Assembly (NCBI GenBank): GCA_027074805.1
Contig: JALTCK010000112.1
Location: forward strand, 1 to 6,075
Source of the DNA: Thermococcus sp.
Lineage (GTDB): Archaea > Methanobacteriota_B > Thermococci > Thermococcales > Thermococcaceae
Length of the DNA stretch: 6,075 bases
Reading direction: 5' to 3'
Position 1 is the first letter of the stretch. Each line of letters starts with the position of its first letter. The notes beneath the pieces were generated by a model. That model was not told where the DNA came from, searched no databases, and was given only the letters and a program-made list of their open reading frames with translations. Below are positions 1-5,756 of the stretch, piece after piece. The translations under genes were made by a program, and so were the position numbers.

Positions 1-477
1 ATGAAAGTCAAGGGGGTGTCCTCAAGGGATGAGGCAACGAAAACGTACTACGGAGAATTTGGCCCTCCCGTAAGCACTCTCTCACTAATAGGCCCCCCGC
101 TCGTAATGGAAGGTGTTGTGGAGTTCACAACCGAGACCTGGGGGTACATACGCTACGACCCGGCCACTGGGATGGTGTTGTCCCCAACCACACTCTCGGT
201 ACTGATTTCCCCTGACCTATCCGCGGTGGGAATACCCTTTGCAGCGTTCACTGACGAACGTGTAGCCTATGATTACGAGGTAAATAGGAACTATGTATGG
301 GCGGGTCTGCTGCCCCTCTACGACACCAACGCTGAGTTTCAGGTAGGAGAGGAGGTGCCGTTTTCAAGGCCAGGAACTAAGCTCAAATACGTTTTCTACG
401 GCTCACTGGCACTCTTTGGACTGGCGGTCGTTTTAAACCTCTGGAGAGTGAGGAGGTATGAAGACAAACGCACTTGA
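1..477 (+). CDS. C-terminal part of a membrane-anchored surface protein, paralog 1 (5' partial)
   Basis: I do not recognise a named family. The 158 visible residues match the C-terminal half of the third gene in this operon: YYGEFGPP against YYGQFGPP, YDPATG against YDPSTG, YDTNAEF against YDTNADF, and an EEV-F-RP block just before the membrane helix. That third gene has about 200 more residues upstream, so this gene almost certainly starts before the window and the ATG at base 1 is probably an internal methionine. A membrane helix spans roughly residues 128-147 and is followed by a basic cytoplasmic tail (WRVRRYEDKRT), so the visible ectodomain should face outside. No N-X-S/T sequon is seen in this part, unlike its paralogs. 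The end overlaps the next gene by 20 bases if that gene starts at 458. The inferred role is an extracytoplasmic partner of the ABC transporter encoded downstream. A genuinely shortened paralog remains possible until the upstream bases are seen. Confidence 0.72.
   Translation: MKVKGVSSRDEATKTYYGEFGPPVSTLSLIGPPLVMEGVVEFTTETWGYIRYDPATGMVLSPTTLSVLISPDLSAVGIPFAAFTDERVAYDYEVNRNYVWAGLLPLYDTNAEFQVGEEVPFSRPGTKLKYVFYGSLALFGLAVVLNLWRVRRYEDKRT
451..457 (+). promoter_or_regulatory. Shine-Dalgarno AGGAGGT touching the start of paralog 2
   Basis: AGGAGGT lies directly against the ATG at 458, leaving no normal spacer. The next in-frame ATG (479) would leave about 21 bases, which is too long. The usual 5-10 base spacing therefore fits neither start, and the site leaves the start choice open. 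Confidence 0.45.
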
Positions 478-1543
478 GATGGTCATTGTCAGGTGGACGC
501 TTCCCCTGCTCATATCCCTCCTCTTTGTGCCTTTGTTAAATGCCCTCAACTTCAATGAGACTGATTATTTGACCTACACAGCTTTAAGATACAACCCATA
601 CATCAATTATCGGCTTTCCCATGGGGACAAACCCGAGTGGATAACCACATCTTTAATGTTCTACAACTACTCTGGAGTGCTCTACCGAATAAATGTGTAC
701 AACGACACGGAGATAACCTTCGAACTTAAGGACAAAGGCGAGTACATAATCTCGCACGTTACCGTTCTTTTGAGCAACGTCACAGTCATGACGTTCCTCC
801 CCAAGGGTGTATCTCCCCCAATTTTCTGGAACGATTCAGAGCTAATCTCCAAGAAAACCGAAAAGAGTCACGATACGAGCTTCAAGGACTGGACGTGGTA
901 CGTGTTCAAATTGAGAATGGTCAAAATAGGCGGGGAGTATCTCATTAGAGAGAGCGATCTACAGGTGATAAGGGACGGGGTAGCCTACGGCCACACAATG
1001 CTTTTTGACGACCCTGGAAATCCGCTCAAGGAAGGGAAAACCTTTACGATGTACCCCTTTTCCACGACCATAGACAAAATCACGATCAACAACGAGGATC
1101 CCCTAAAATGGAAGAACACCACCTATTATCCTCCAATAAAGACCGTGGTTACCAATCACTACTCCTTTAATCTGACCCAGCCGTTTGGGAAGGGATTTCC
1201 AGTTGAGATCGTACAAATGGCCACGTTGATTTATACGTTCGATGCCTCTGATGGAAAACTTATAGCAACACCCAATGGCGGCCCGGATCTGTGGGCGATT
1301 GGCATCCTGGATGCCCAGTTTATGGACGAATACGCCGAGTACAGAGTGGAGGTTGAACACGATAATTCATATGCCACTGGACTCGTCCTTAAATCGTTTA
1401 GAATTAATGAGAGAACGACAGAAGAGGTTATTTTTAATAAACCAAAAACCAAAGTCGCTTACCTTTTCTACGGCTCTCTCATACTCGCCGGTCTGGTCAT
1501 CGTTTTAAATGCGGGAGGTGTGAGAAATCGTGGAAAAAGCTGA
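458..1543 (+). CDS. Sequon-rich type I membrane surface protein, paralog 2
   Basis: Uncharacterised 361-residue protein, paralogous to its two neighbours. Residues 12-29 form a hydrophobic signal peptide, followed by an exposed domain to about residue 331, one membrane helix at about 333-351 and a short basic tail. It shares with paralog 3 a Y-A-RY-PY block near residues 36-48, an NDT at 82, FW-D--IS near 123-131, EKSHD at 135-139, GEY-IR at 159-164 and YGHT at 177-180. The YYG-FGPP block of the other copies is replaced by a diverged stretch near residues 222-246. Seven N-X-S/T sequons (N33, N70, N82, N107, N125, N220, N238) suggest N-glycosylation on the cell surface. The start is uncertain: ATG 458 has a Shine-Dalgarno abutting it, while ATG 479 gives a more compact signal peptide. 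The end overlaps the next gene by 14 bases, implying co-translation. The gene is visibly more AT-rich than those downstream. Function is unknown; by context it works with the ABC permease and ATPase. Confidence 0.85.
   Translation: MKTNALEMVIVRWTLPLLISLLFVPLLNALNFNETDYLTYTALRYNPYINYRLSHGDKPEWITTSLMFYNYSGVLYRINVYNDTEITFELKDKGEYIISHVTVLLSNVTVMTFLPKGVSPPIFWNDSELISKKTEKSHDTSFKDWTWYVFKLRMVKIGGEYLIRESDLQVIRDGVAYGHTMLFDDPGNPLKEGKTFTMYPFSTTIDKITINNEDPLKWKNTTYYPPIKTVVTNHYSFNLTQPFGKGFPVEIVQMATLIYTFDASDGKLIATPNGGPDLWAIGILDAQFMDEYAEYRVEVEHDNSYATGLVLKSFRINERTTEEVIFNKPKTKVAYLFYGSLILAGLVIVLNAGGVRNRGKS
1514..1520 (+). promoter_or_regulatory. Shine-Dalgarno GGAGGTG selecting the GTG start of paralog 3
   Basis: GGAGGTG is followed by a 9-base spacer and GTG at 1530. 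This supports the rare start codon and places the ribosome site inside the end of paralog 2, consistent with translational coupling. Confidence 0.75.
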
Positions 1544-2624
1544 GGTTTTCATTTTTACGGTGTGGATGCTTGCCCTGCTTTCGTTTCCGGCAGTGCAGGC
1601 AGCACCATACTGGGTCAAGCCGGGAGTTTACATCGAGTACGCGGCCCACAGGTACGACCCCTACTTTCCTCTCGTTACCGGTGCCAGGCCGGACATGATC
1701 AACACAGCGATGCTCATCTACGGCGTGAACGGCACGCTGTTCAGAATAGAGGCCCACAACGACACGAGGGTTCGCTTTGAGTTCCTCGGGGTGGAGGAAG
1801 GCTCCCTCCGGGTGCGGGGAATCATCGAGATGGAGAACGTCACGGTCACGTCAATAGGCCTGAATTCTACAGAGTTTCCGAAGTTCTGGGGCGATGAGGA
1901 CGTCATCTCCGAGAAGCTCGAAAAGAGTCATGACGTCGGCTTTCCCGACTGCGTATGGCTCGTAGTGAACCTCCGAAAACTCACCCTGGTGGGGGAATAC
2001 AGGATACGGCTGAACGACAGCGCCGTGTTGGGCATGGACGGGACCTATTACGGCCACACTTTCCTGTGGGTGGACACCTCGAACCCACCGAAAACCGGGA
2101 CGATTTTTTCGAAGGCCAGGACCTTTGAGATTGCGTTCTCCGCGCTAAGATCCATCAACAAATCCATGATGGCGTACTACGGGCAGTTTGGCCCTCCGCT
2201 CGTTGTCCTTTCCACCAACTTCACCAGGGGTGACATATCCTATGCCCAGCGTATAGACAGCAGGAGAAAGTACACGCTGATGGACATTTCCCTCCATGGG
2301 CCGGGTCCTTCACTGATATATGACCCCTCCACCGGAATTGCAGTGTACCCAAACTCGATAGGCATGGCCCCCTACGCCGATTTCATAGCGATAGGTATTC
2401 TCTGGGCGGAGTTCGTGGACGAAAAGGCCGCTTACCGCATGATGGCCGAGAAGGACGACTCCTGGGGCTACGGCCTTGTCCTTTACGACACCAACGCCGA
2501 CTTCGAGGCAACGGAAGAAGTCCAGTTCCCCCGCCCAGAAACCCCGTCCGAATACGCTTACTACGCCTCCCTTGGGCTCCTCGTCCTGATGTTTGTCCTT
2601 ACCGCTGTCAGAAGACGGAGGTGA
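1530..2624 (+). CDS. Sequon-rich type I membrane surface protein, paralog 3
   Basis: Uncharacterised 364-residue protein starting with GTG, chosen because a well-spaced GGAGGTG precedes it and a signal peptide follows at once. Residues 1-24 are a signal peptide ending in AVQA, a plausible signal-peptidase site. The ectodomain spans about 25-340, one membrane helix about 342-359, and the protein ends in RRRR, a stop-transfer anchor that puts the C-terminus inside. Seven N-X-S/T sequons are visible (N67, N77, N103, N112, N162, N210, N230). Its N-terminal half pairs with paralog 2 (RYDPY, GTLFRIEAHNDT, FWGDEDVIS, EKSHD, YGHT), and its C-terminal half pairs best with paralog 1 (YYGQFGPP, YDPSTG, YDTNADF). 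No catalytic motif or cofactor site is recognisable. Base composition and codon use match the downstream ABC genes rather than paralog 2. It is probably an extracytoplasmic accessory or substrate-contacting protein of the ABC machine, inferred from context only. Confidence 0.88.
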   Translation: MEKAEVFIFTVWMLALLSFPAVQAAPYWVKPGVYIEYAAHRYDPYFPLVTGARPDMINTAMLIYGVNGTLFRIEAHNDTRVRFEFLGVEEGSLRVRGIIEMENVTVTSIGLNSTEFPKFWGDEDVISEKLEKSHDVGFPDCVWLVVNLRKLTLVGEYRIRLNDSAVLGMDGTYYGHTFLWVDTSNPPKTGTIFSKARTFEIAFSALRSINKSMMAYYGQFGPPLVVLSTNFTRGDISYAQRIDSRRKYTLMDISLHGPGPSLIYDPSTGIAVYPNSIGMAPYADFIAIGILWAEFVDEKAAYRMMAEKDDSWGYGLVLYDTNADFEATEEVQFPRPETPSEYAYYASLGLLVLMFVLTAVRRRR

Positions 2625-2625
2625 T
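2617..2625 (+). promoter_or_regulatory. Full-length Shine-Dalgarno GGAGGTGAT of the permease gene
   Basis: A nine-base match to the expected complement of the archaeal 16S rRNA tail overlaps the stop of paralog 3. It sits three bases before ATG 2629 (seven bases counted from GGAGG), which decides the permease start over longer in-frame extensions. Confidence 0.85.
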
Positions 2626-2628
2626 GGG

Positions 2629-3396
2629 ATGGGAAGGCTCCACACGCTCTTCAGGTGGGAGATGAACGACCTGATAAAGGCCATCCTGCTGTTCCTGGGA
2701 GTGCTGCTGGCAGGGATGTCGATGAAGCAGTCGCTGATGCACGTCGGAGGCGCAATGGGCTTCGCCTCGGGAACGGATATAGTGCTCTTCGGTGCTTCAC
2801 GGTCCAGTGGTGTTTCGACGTCTATCCTGGGACTCCTTTCCCTCGACGACGTCTGGACACTCTTGAGCTTCCTCCTCCTGCTCCTCGGCGCACTCACCTT
2901 CCGCTACGACAGGGACAGCGGCGTGGCGCGTTCGGTCTACTCCCTGCCCTACTCAAACGACGAGATCTTCGGGGTCAAACTGCTCTCCTTCATCATCTAC
3001 GGGTTCTTGATGGTCCTGTTGCCCTTCGTCTACGTCGCCCTGACCACCTACGCCAGCATAGCGGGCTATCTGCCAGAAATAACTTCTCCCTTCCTCAGCG
3101 ACGCGCTGACCCTGCTCGTCTTCCTCGTGCTCTACCTGATATCGGTCGCCACACTCGTCTCTCTCGTCTCTCCCAACGCCTTCCTCGCATTCATGGTGGG
3201 CTTTGCGGTGATATACGCACCCAGAATTTTGGGGAACTCCAGCATACCCCCCCAGCTCTTCATTGACGCCATCTCGAGGAGCGGCAGCACTAACTTCACC
3301 CCCTTCACGGCACAGTACCTCGGATGGGGCCTGCTGGTTCCGCTGGCACTCTTCGCCCTTTCGTGGGTTCTCATCAGGAGGAGGGATGTGGTGTGA
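2629..3396 (+). CDS. ABC-2-type transporter permease subunit
   Basis: Integral membrane protein of 255 residues with six predicted helices, at about 14-31, 74-91, 115-138, 157-180, 185-200 and 231-249. It has a cytoplasmic N-terminus and a short basic C-terminus (IRRRDVV). The layout fits ABC-2-type permeases such as those of NosY-like or antibiotic-export systems. An amphipathic N-terminal stretch (LFRWEMNDL) precedes helix 1. After helix 2 comes a cytoplasmic segment at residues 92-117 with the typical pattern of a charged turn, S-LP-S and an acidic residue before G-K-L (DSGVARSVYSLPYSNDEIFGVKLL), which in this family contacts the ATPase. The large loop between helices 1 and 2 (about residues 32-73) faces outside. 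A longer frame opens upstream at 2593, but the strong ribosome site fixes ATG 2629. The gene follows paralog 3 by 4 bases and overlaps the next gene by 4 (GTGA). It would form the channel with the ATPase encoded at 3851. The substrate cannot be read from sequence. Confidence 0.85.
   Translation: MGRLHTLFRWEMNDLIKAILLFLGVLLAGMSMKQSLMHVGGAMGFASGTDIVLFGASRSSGVSTSILGLLSLDDVWTLLSFLLLLLGALTFRYDRDSGVARSVYSLPYSNDEIFGVKLLSFIIYGFLMVLLPFVYVALTTYASIAGYLPEITSPFLSDALTLLVFLVLYLISVATLVSLVSPNAFLAFMVGFAVIYAPRILGNSSIPPQLFIDAISRSGSTNFTPFTAQYLGWGLLVPLALFALSWVLIRRRDVV
3380..3387 (+). promoter_or_regulatory. Shine-Dalgarno GGAGGGAT of the small membrane protein gene
   Basis: GGAGGGAT ends five bases before GTG 3393 and lies inside the final permease codons. 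It supports the GTG start, which gives an immediate N-terminal membrane helix, over the longer frame opening at 3324. Confidence 0.7.
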
Positions 3397-3854
3397 GGTT
3401 CTGGGCAGCTCTCCTTACTGCAATGCTGATGCTTTCCATCGGCTCCCTCTGGGTCTACAGCTCCTACGAGGACAGGGTCGGCTCGGTAGGGCCGGTCTTT
3501 CTCTCACCGGTGGAGCACCAGGGAAACGTCACCAGCATCAGCATGGTGACGGCACACACCCCCACCAGCTCGCTGGTTGAGGCATCCTGCAACGGCAACG
3601 GAATCGTCGAGGTGTACGACATCATCACCGGAGCGCAGGTGGACAGACACGCCGTCTACGGTCATGCCAAGTACCAGTTCGTCCTTCCCAGGGAGGGGGA
3701 CTACCTGATAATCAACAACGGCACGGACAAGCTCACCTGCTCCTTCCGCTTCATCAAGAACTATCCGACTAAAGAGGTTCAGAACGCGGTCTACGTGAGC
3801 GGTTCGGCATTCGCCCTTCTCCTCGCCCTCGTGGTCTGGAGGTGGGTCAGATGA
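3393..3854 (+). CDS. Small membrane protein with two terminal helices and an exposed central domain
   Basis: Uncharacterised protein of 153 residues. The GTG start is chosen because of a well-spaced ribosome site and a GTGA four-base overlap with the permease stop. A longer frame from 3324 would add a non-hydrophobic, unlikely N-terminus read from the permease in another frame. A helix at about 3-23 is followed by an exposed domain at 24-131 and a second helix at about 132-149 ending WRWVR. The exposed domain looks beta-rich: short alternating strands (GIVEVYDIITG, YQFVLPREGDYLIIN, LTCSFRFI) that suggest a small beta-sandwich. It carries two sequons (N45, N109) and exactly two cysteines (C66 and C116) that could form a disulfide. 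Position between permease and ATPase suggests a dedicated third subunit or periplasm-side partner of the transporter. I know of no standard ABC-2 subunit with this shape, so no function is assigned. The end overlaps the ATPase start by 4 bases. Confidence 0.82.
   Translation: MRFWAALLTAMLMLSIGSLWVYSSYEDRVGSVGPVFLSPVEHQGNVTSISMVTAHTPTSSLVEASCNGNGIVEVYDIITGAQVDRHAVYGHAKYQFVLPREGDYLIINNGTDKLTCSFRFIKNYPTKEVQNAVYVSGSAFALLLALVVWRWVR
3838..3844 (+). promoter_or_regulatory. Shine-Dalgarno GGAGGTG of the ABC ATPase gene
   Basis: GGAGGTG ends six bases before ATG 3851 and nine before ATG 3854. It excludes GTG 3842, which overlaps it, as the start. Confidence 0.75.
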
Positions 3855-4597
3855 TGCTGATAGAGGCGAAGGAGCTCAGGAAAATCTTCGGGAGCATTAG
3901 GGCGCTCGATGGGGTGACCGTTGAGATTCCCGAGGGGATAACCCTCATCCTCGGCCCGAACGGCGGCGGAAAGAGTACCTTCCTCAAGCTGGCAACAGGG
4001 GTTTACAGGCCCACGAGCGGCGAAATACTGGTGTTCGGAGAAAGGCCATGGAACAACGGGAAGTTGAAGGCCCGCTTTGGAGTTGCCTACGATCCGCTGG
4101 CCTTTCCCCAGTTCGTGACGGGGAGGGAGTGGCTGAGCCTCTTCGCCCAGAGCAAGGGGTTTGGCGAGGAGGAAATAGGGAGGGTCGCTGAGCTGTTCGA
4201 GGTAAAACCCTTCCTCGACAAGAGGGTTAACGGCTACTCCTCCGGAATGCTCAAGAGACTGAGCCTCGCCCAGGCCTTTGTAGGGAGGCCCGAACTTATC
4301 TTCCTCGACGAGCCCCTCGCCAATATAGACTTCGACAGCATGGAAAAGGTCATCGAAGTCATCGAGGAAATGAAGGGGAAGACCAACTTCGTGATAATTA
4401 GCCACATCTGGGAACCGCTGATGCCGATAGTGGACTGGGTTGTTGTCATAGGCAACGGAAAGCTCGTCCTGAACGGGAAATCGGAGGAGGTTCAGGAAGA
4501 GGTTGAGAAGTTGTTTAAACCACACTTGAAGAGGGGAGGGGGCACAAAGGCTCCCTCACCCACCGGGCAGGAGGGTCAGCTTCCTGCCAACGGTTAA
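3851..4597 (+). CDS. ABC transporter ATP-binding protein (ABC-2 / CcmA-like)
   Basis: Cytoplasmic ATPase of 248 residues that should dimerise and power the permease encoded at 2629. The Walker A motif is GPNGGGKST (35-43). The signature is YSSGM (129-133), a variant of LSGGQ common in ABC-2 exporters. Walker B with catalytic glutamate is LIFLDEP (149-155, E154), the D-loop LANID (156-160) and the switch histidine H185 in IISHIWEP. The Q-loop region reads VAYDPLAF near 78-85, so an aspartate (D81) seems to stand where Q or E is usual; this alignment is by eye. A charged linker follows 210, then an atypical tail at 229-248 rich in G, P, Q and T that is partly shaped by the hairpin in the DNA. 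ATG 3851 overlaps the preceding stop (ATGA); ATG 3854 is an alternative one codon later. This is the last gene of the operon. Absence of a substrate-binding protein gene in view favours export or membrane remodelling over import, an inference. Confidence 0.93.
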   Translation: MMLIEAKELRKIFGSIRALDGVTVEIPEGITLILGPNGGGKSTFLKLATGVYRPTSGEILVFGERPWNNGKLKARFGVAYDPLAFPQFVTGREWLSLFAQSKGFGEEEIGRVAELFEVKPFLDKRVNGYSSGMLKRLSLAQAFVGRPELIFLDEPLANIDFDSMEKVIEVIEEMKGKTNFVIISHIWEPLMPIVDWVVVIGNGKLVLNGKSEEVQEEVEKLFKPHLKRGGGTKAPSPTGQEGQLPANG

Positions 4598-4602
4598 GTT
4601 TT
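4562..4602 (+). terminator. Hairpin plus T-tract at the end of the ABC operon
   Basis: GGCAGGAGG (4566-4574) pairs with CTTCCTGCC (4580-4588) around the five-base loop GTCAG, with one G-U pair. The stem extends by ACCG (4562-4565) against CGGT (4591-4594) after a two-base AA bulge. TTTT follows at 4599-4602 and a further T6 at 4623-4628. The hairpin covers the last ATPase codons and its stop begins right after it. Archaeal termination mostly needs the T-tract, so the hairpin may also protect the 3' end. It is the most probable end of the six-gene transcript. Confidence 0.6.
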
Positions 4603-4610
4603 GGGAGGTT

Positions 4611-4621
4611 AGGTTTATTAG
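4611..4621 (+). promoter_or_regulatory. TATA-box promoter of the HD phosphohydrolase gene
   Basis: AGGTTTATTAG contains a TTTATTAG TATA element whose centre lies about 22 bases before ATG 4640. Transcription would start at or just after that ATG, and there is no Shine-Dalgarno before either ATG 4640 or ATG 4652. A leaderless or nearly leaderless mRNA is expected. The T6 tract at 4623-4628 lies between the box and the start. Confidence 0.6.
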
Positions 4622-4639
4622 CTTTTTTCCTACTTCCCA

Positions 4640-5725
4640 ATGGCGATTGACATGAAGCTCGTCCACGATCCAATACACGGTCCCATAGAACTCGATGACT
4701 TCGCGATCAAACTTGTCGACACGCCGGAGTTCCAGAGACTGAGGAGAATAACCCAGCTCGGCCTCGCTTTTCTTGCCTACCCATCCGCGAGGCACACGCG
4801 CTTCGAGCACTCCCTCGGAACGTTCCACCTTGCAAAGGAGATAAGGCGCTACAACCCGGAGCTTGGGGAGGGAGTAATCTACGCCGCCCTTCTCCACGAC
4901 CTCGGGCATTATCCCTTCAGTCACACCCTTGAAAGTCTGTTTCCGATGCACGAGGAGAACACTCTCTGGATGATAAGGCACGGCGAGGTTGGCGACGTCT
5001 TGAAAGAGCGCTACTCCATAGGGGAGATGGAGAGACTGCTGAAGCATCCCGTCGTCAGCGGAGACATCGACTCCGATAGAATGGATTACCTGGTTCGGGA
5101 TGCCTACTACACCGGTGCCGCCTACGGGATCGTCGACCTCGAACGTCTCATCAGAAACCTTCGCTGGATGGACGGAAAGCTCGTCCTCCTTGAGAAAGGG
5201 ATAACAGCCGGCCAGAGCCTTCTCCTTGCAAGGGCCATGATGTACCCGACGGTCTATTTTCATCACACTGCCAGGATAGCCGGGGCGATGCTGGCGAAAG
5301 CTGTTGAGCTTGAGAGAATAGGGCTTGAGGAAATCCGCACTATGGACGAAATAGACCTCGTTTCAAGGCTCAGGATGAGCGAGAAGTCGGAGGTCAGGGA
5401 GTTAATCAGTGCGATAGATGACAGGAGGCTCTACAAGCGGGTCCTCTACACGAGAGAGGATCCCGGAGAGGGGGTGGTTTCCGCCGTTAAGGAGGGGCTC
5501 GAGGCCGAGTTTGGACACCTCGTTCTCGTTGACTACCCGCCGAAGCCGAAGTTCGAGGAGAGGAATGCCTTCGTGGAGACTTGCGAAGAAGTGAAAAGAC
5601 TCAGCGAAGTTTCTCCGCTGGTGCGCTCGCTCTTCGAGCTGAAGGATACCCACTGGCGCTGGGGAGTCTACGCGAGAAGCGACGTTAAGGATGCCGTGTT
5701 AAGGGTGCTGGAAAAGCTTTTGTAA
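4640..5725 (+). CDS. HD-domain phosphohydrolase, SAMHD1-like (probable dNTP triphosphohydrolase)
   Basis: Cytoplasmic metal-dependent phosphohydrolase of 361 residues. By eye it follows human SAMHD1 closely in the catalytic core: DPIHGPIEL near 10-18, DTPEFQRLRRITQLG (27-41), the RFEHSLG motif (R54, H57), LLHDLGHYPFSH (H86, D87, H90, H95), HEE (104-106), and DIDSDRMDYLVRD (142-154). H57, H86, D87 and D146 would be the metal ligands, corresponding to H167, H206, D207 and D311 of SAMHD1. All are present, so the enzyme looks active. Family members cleave dNTPs to deoxynucleoside and triphosphate; substrate specificity here is inferred. Helical residues 190-220 (HHTARIAGAML) match the family core, while the C-terminal part after about 245 is more particular to the archaeal branch. 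ATG 4652, giving MKLVHDPIHG, is an equally good start, because the TATA spacing falls between the two. The gene stands alone with its own promoter between the ABC operon and EF-2. Confidence 0.88.
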   Translation: MAIDMKLVHDPIHGPIELDDFAIKLVDTPEFQRLRRITQLGLAFLAYPSARHTRFEHSLGTFHLAKEIRRYNPELGEGVIYAALLHDLGHYPFSHTLESLFPMHEENTLWMIRHGEVGDVLKERYSIGEMERLLKHPVVSGDIDSDRMDYLVRDAYYTGAAYGIVDLERLIRNLRWMDGKLVLLEKGITAGQSLLLARAMMYPTVYFHHTARIAGAMLAKAVELERIGLEEIRTMDEIDLVSRLRMSEKSEVRELISAIDDRRLYKRVLYTREDPGEGVVSAVKEGLEAEFGHLVLVDYPPKPKFEERNAFVETCEEVKRLSEVSPLVRSLFELKDTHWRWGVYARSDVKDAVLRVLEKLL

Positions 5726-5756
5726 ATCTTCGCCAAATTTGAACGTGGGATGCGGC

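Noticed and set aside
429..438. TATA-like GTTTTAAAC before paralog 2, and its counterpart at 1503-1510 before paralog 3
   Set aside because: Both encode the conserved VVLN/VIVLN of the anchor helix and lack a purine-rich BRE. They would start transcripts too late to include the ribosome sites, so they are shared coding sequence.
2310..2897. Antisense open frame spanning the paralog 3 / permease junction
   Set aside because: It crosses two well-supported + strand genes and their ribosome site. Its sequence is low in protein-like features.
2655..3266. Alternative + frame of 203 residues within the permease gene
   Set aside because: It is rich in arginine, proline and leucine, as expected for a frame-shifted reading of a GC-rich gene. 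It has no ribosome site, and the permease frame has clear helices.
3791..4525. Long antisense open frame (244 residues) opposite the ABC ATPase
   Set aside because: It mirrors a GC-biased coding gene with complete Walker motifs on the + strand. It has no family motif, membrane pattern or ribosome site of its own.
4556..5266. Long antisense open frame (236 residues) opposite the HD gene
   Set aside because: It is the shadow of a gene with an intact SAMHD1-like core and shows no recognisable domain or promoter.
5712..5721. Palindrome AAAAGCTTTT at the end of the HD gene
   Set aside because: A ten-base self-complementary run with no loop cannot form a useful hairpin and codes for the final EKLL residues.
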